From JAMQKA01 sp033722415 (GTDB taxonomy: Bacteria; Bacteroidota; Rhodothermia; Balneolales; Balneolaceae): a DNA stretch of 9,629 nucleotides. The notes below the pieces were generated by a model. It saw nothing but the letters and a program-made list of their open reading frames with translations. It was not told where the DNA came from and searched no databases. Within the stretch, counting starts at the first letter, position 1, and each line of letters starts with the position of its first letter. A program made the translations under genes and the position numbers. The DNA is taken from positions 1 through 9,629 of the forward strand of contig JAWVZC010000142.1 in NCBI GenBank assembly GCA_033722415.1. The letters are read 5' to 3'. Positions 7,484-9,629 of the stretch are shown here, one piece after another.

Positions 7484-7502
7484 ACCCGTAAGAATTCCGG
7501 GT
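7484..7502 (-). terminator. Weak hairpin at the end of batA
   Basis: ACCCG (7484-7488) and CGGGT (7498-7502) form a perfect 5-base stem with a 9-base loop. The hairpin touches the last base of the batA stop codon. A second, smaller hairpin (GGAT-TTT-ATCC, 7468-7478) follows in the direction of batA transcription. There is no T-tract after either, so this is at most a weak or Rho-assisted 3' end between two converging genes. Confidence 0.25.
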
Positions 7503-8494
7503 CAGGCCAGTTCAGTCCTGAACAGGATCTTGTCACATACCAGCCCGAGAATCAGCAGGATAAAGGCGGGGATAAGAAACCGGGGATAAAGATCGGTGTA
7601 ATCGGTGTATATCAGCTCTTCAATCTCCGTTTTCTCCAGTTCATCGATGCGGTCGTAAATTTCCTGCAGGCGCTCGGTATTGGTGGCCCGGAAATACTCC
7701 CCATCGGTCATTTCGGCAATACGCGTTAGCATCTCCTCGTCGATATCCACTTTCACATTTTGGTAGCGGGTGCCGAACACCGGGTCCTGAACCGGGTAGG
7801 GGGCGGTTCCCCGGGTGCCGGCCCCGATTGTATAAATTTTGACGCCATAGGTTACGGCCAGGTCGGCAGCGGTAACCGGGTCAATTTCTCCTGAATTATT
7901 TTGCCCGTCGGTCAGCAGGATGATCACCTTGCTCTCGGCCCGGCTCTCTTTTAGTCGGTTAACGGCCGTAGCAATACCCATGCCTATGGCGGTACCATCT
8001 TCCACAATGCCCATCTGCACATCGTTCAGCAGCCTTTTGAGCAGGTCATAATCCAGGGTGGGGGGCACCACGGTAAAACTTTTCCGTGCAAAAGCCACCA
8101 ATCCAATCCGATCCGAGATGCGTTTGTCGATAAAATCGATAGCTACATTGCGGGCGGCCTCGAACCGGTTAGGTTTCAGATCCTCCGCTTTCATGGAAGT
8201 GGAGATATCGAGCGCCATGACAATGTCGATGCCCTCGGCATTACGCTCAACCGTGGTATTTTGGAATTGGGGACGTGCCAGGGCCATCACAATCAGGGCG
8301 TATGCAATCCAGTAAAACGCCGGTGCCAACCATACTCCGTAACTGCGCCAGTTGCCCGGCAGTTCTTCCAGGTCCGAGACGTCGGAAAATGTTAAGCTGG
8401 GTTCCTGGTGCCGATACCTGCGCCACACCTGCAGTGCAATCAGCAGGGGAACCAGTGCCAGCAGCCAGAACCATTCGGGATTTGCCCAGGTCAT
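7502..8494 (-). CDS. batA: BatA-type VWA-domain membrane protein
   Basis: This 330-residue protein has the BatA layout. Two membrane segments lie near the N-terminus (about 8-24 and 56-73), a von Willebrand factor A domain spans about 90-280, and a third membrane helix is at about 305-324. The metal-ion-dependent adhesion site is complete: DISTS (96-100), threonine in DGTAIG (166-171), and aspartate in LLTDGQNN (193-200). A functional divalent-metal site is therefore expected. The VWA domain probably faces the periplasm. Bat proteins work with MoxR AAA+ ATPases and were first linked to aerotolerance in Bacteroides; their exact role is unsettled. The start codon overlaps the stop of the upstream gene as ATGA (8491-8494), showing translational coupling. 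No batB-like second VWA gene or TPR/BatD gene follows: the next gene converges from the other strand after 118 bases. BatB rather than BatA is possible, as the two are paralogues, but position next to the DUF4381-like gene favours BatA. Confidence 0.88.
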   Translation of the reverse strand: MTWANPEWFWLLALVPLLIALQVWRRYRHQEPSLTFSDVSDLEELPGNWRSYGVWLAPAFYWIAYALIVMALARPQFQNTTVERNAEGIDIVMALDISTSMKAEDLKPNRFEAARNVAIDFIDKRISDRIGLVAFARKSFTVVPPTLDYDLLKRLLNDVQMGIVEDGTAIGMGIATAVNRLKESRAESKVIILLTDGQNNSGEIDPVTAADLAVTYGVKIYTIGAGTRGTAPYPVQDPVFGTRYQNVKVDIDEEMLTRIAEMTDGEYFRATNTERLQEIYDRIDELEKTEIEELIYTDYTDLYPRFLIPAFILLILGLVCDKILFRTELA

Positions 8495-9522
8495 GCTTCT
8501 TGCAATTCGGTTTGTTCGCGATTTTCGTGATAGGCCTGCCGCTGTCGTTCCACGTTCTGTTCGTGTTGTTTCCGTTTCCGTTTTATTTTCGCCTCATCAG
8601 TTCTCCGCGCGGTTTCGATAAATTCCCGCGCAATGGCGAGCGATACCTGTGTCTGCTCCTCGGTAGGCTGGAACCGGGCGAACTTTACCATATCGGCCTG
8701 CCGAAGCACCTTGCGCGTTTGTGTGATCATCTCCTCGTTAACCATACGGTGCTCCAGTTCATAGATAATCTCACGGCTGGTGGATTCCAGGGCCGGAATA
8801 TTGTAAAGATCTTCGAAATAGGTACGGATGGCATCCCCGAGATTGATGTAAAATTGCTTGAAATCCTCGTCATCTTCGAACGTAAAACTGCGCAGTTGAT
8901 TGATCGAGGATTCCAGTTGCGAGAGCGGGTCCACAAATGGCTGAGGGGTGAATTCGGGCTGCGGTTCCGGCGTCGGTTCGGCCGACTTCTGCCGGTACCA
9001 GCGATACAGGTACCAACCGAGAAGCAGCAATAGCAGCACGGCCAACATATAGGGCCACCAGGCACGGGCAAAATCGAAAATCGGTTTCAGCGGGCGAAAT
9101 TCCTCCTGGTCGGACTGCAGCACGGACGAAAAAGAGATCGGTACTGGTGTGGTGTAGAGGCGGGTGGTATCCGTCCCTGCCACGAGCTGTACCGGCAGCG
9201 AGGGTATGCGGAGGTCTTCCGTGGCAAAAAACTGGAGCTTGTAAACAAGACTGTCCCGGAAGTCCGTCACCCGGTAATGCTGGCGCGAGCGGATTTCGAT
9301 ACCGTCTACGAAATGTGAGGAGTCGGGAAACAGTACCTGGTCGTACTCCCTATCTTTACTGAGCACAACGGTATATTCAAACGAGTCGCCCACCTGCAGG
9401 GTATCAGCCCGGACGTATTCCGATACCTGCTGCGCCTCCGCTGCTGTCCCCAGAGCCAACAGCAGACCGGTCAGCAGAAGCAGGCGGCAAATCGGAGATT
9501 CTTTGTAAATTTTGGTAAACAT
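8491..9522 (-). CDS. Bat-operon membrane protein: BatD-like periplasmic part plus DUF4381-like cytoplasmic part
   Basis: With the start at ATG 9520-9522 the protein has 343 residues. It opens with a clear signal peptide: KIYKESPICR, a leucine-rich core, and cleavage after AEA (28-30). Residues 31-145 look like a beta-sandwich (VRADTLQVGDSFEYTVVLS, later LRIPSLPVQLVAG), as in BatD-type proteins. A transmembrane helix (about 155-172) follows, then a proline/glutamate-rich linker. The cytoplasmic part (about 200-305) resembles DUF4381: FKQFYINLGDAIRTYFEDLY, STSREIIYEL, and ADMVKFARF. The tail (306-343) is highly charged and probably coiled. The role is unknown; such genes usually sit between DUF58 and VWA genes in MoxR operons. 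The frame is open up to ATG 9616-9618, part of a TGATG that could couple to an upstream stop. That start would add 32 residues ahead of the signal peptide, so I prefer 9522. The 4-base overlap with batA marks one operon. Confidence 0.75.
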   Translation of the reverse strand: MFTKIYKESPICRLLLLTGLLLALGTAAEAQQVSEYVRADTLQVGDSFEYTVVLSKDREYDQVLFPDSSHFVDGIEIRSRQHYRVTDFRDSLVYKLQFFATEDLRIPSLPVQLVAGTDTTRLYTTPVPISFSSVLQSDQEEFRPLKPIFDFARAWWPYMLAVLLLLLLGWYLYRWYRQKSAEPTPEPQPEFTPQPFVDPLSQLESSINQLRSFTFEDDEDFKQFYINLGDAIRTYFEDLYNIPALESTSREIIYELEHRMVNEEMITQTRKVLRQADMVKFARFQPTEEQTQVSLAIAREFIETARRTDEAKIKRKRKQHEQNVERQRQAYHENREQTELQEA

Positions 9523-9620
9523 CTGTAGCAACTTGTTATTACGGCCTGTGGCAGTCCCTGGTGCTGGTAACCGCTGCTGAAACGTTATTGTTCGGGGATG
9601 AAGGTATGGATATTGCATCA

Positions 9621-9626
9621 ATTATA
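9621..9626 (-). promoter_or_regulatory. Possible -10 box upstream of the Bat genes
   Basis: TATAAT on the minus strand lies about 100 bases before the preferred start of the BatD/DUF4381-like gene. Any -35 element would be outside the window. If real, it means the two Bat genes can be transcribed separately from upstream operon members. If the upstream gene instead ends at the TGA of 9618-9620, the hexamer is just coding sequence. Confidence 0.2.
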
Positions 9627-9629
9627 ACA

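Noticed and set aside
8275..9033. 252-codon open frame on the plus strand opposite the Bat genes
   Set aside because: It crosses the ATGA junction of two coupled genes on the other strand and looks like a shadow frame.

Overview
The window looks like chromosomal DNA from a member of the Bacteroidota/Balneolota (FCB) group. The support is a FecI-like ECF sigma factor of the type expanded in Bacteroidota, a secreted GWxTD-family protein, a Bat-type (Bacteroides aerotolerance) VWA operon, and the scarcity of Shine-Dalgarno sites. Balneolota is a plausible narrower guess, but it rests on gene content only. There are five full-length genes and one gene cut by the window edge. They are tightly packed apart from one 321-base divergent intergenic region. 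No tRNA, rRNA, CRISPR array, insertion sequence or prophage gene was seen.

Left part (1-4989, all minus strand): the N-terminal 104 codons of an ECF sigma factor run off the left edge. Transcribed towards it are sua5 (L-threonylcarbamoyladenylate synthase, for the t6A tRNA modification) and, upstream of sua5, mfd (transcription-repair coupling factor). The two are separated by 106 bases and may share a transcript. The short mfd-sua5 gap holds an imperfect 24-base direct repeat ending exactly at the sua5 start codon. A perfect 6+3+6 inverted repeat lies 25 bases upstream of the sigma factor start.

Middle part (4990-7383): the divergent region between mfd and the GWxTD gene holds two short perfect inverted repeats and a good intrinsic terminator facing right. 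No gene ends before that terminator, so it may mark a small RNA or an attenuated leader. The 690-residue GWxTD-family protein follows. It has a signal peptide, a helical N-terminal part, a GWxTD-like block in which the signature itself is degenerate, and a beta-rich C-terminus.

Right part (7384-9629, minus strand, convergent with the GWxTD gene): a membrane protein with a periplasmic BatD-like part and a cytoplasmic DUF4381-like part overlaps by four bases a BatA-type VWA protein with a complete MIDAS. These are probably the last genes of a MoxR/DUF58/VWA operon whose upstream members lie beyond the right edge. No batB, batC or batD follows batA here.

Most of the window is conserved housekeeping or well-known envelope genes. 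The least explained parts are the intergenic palindromes and terminator, the sua5 leader repeat, the degenerate GWxTD protein, and the shortened Bat operon end. I saw no clear sign of a wholly new system.
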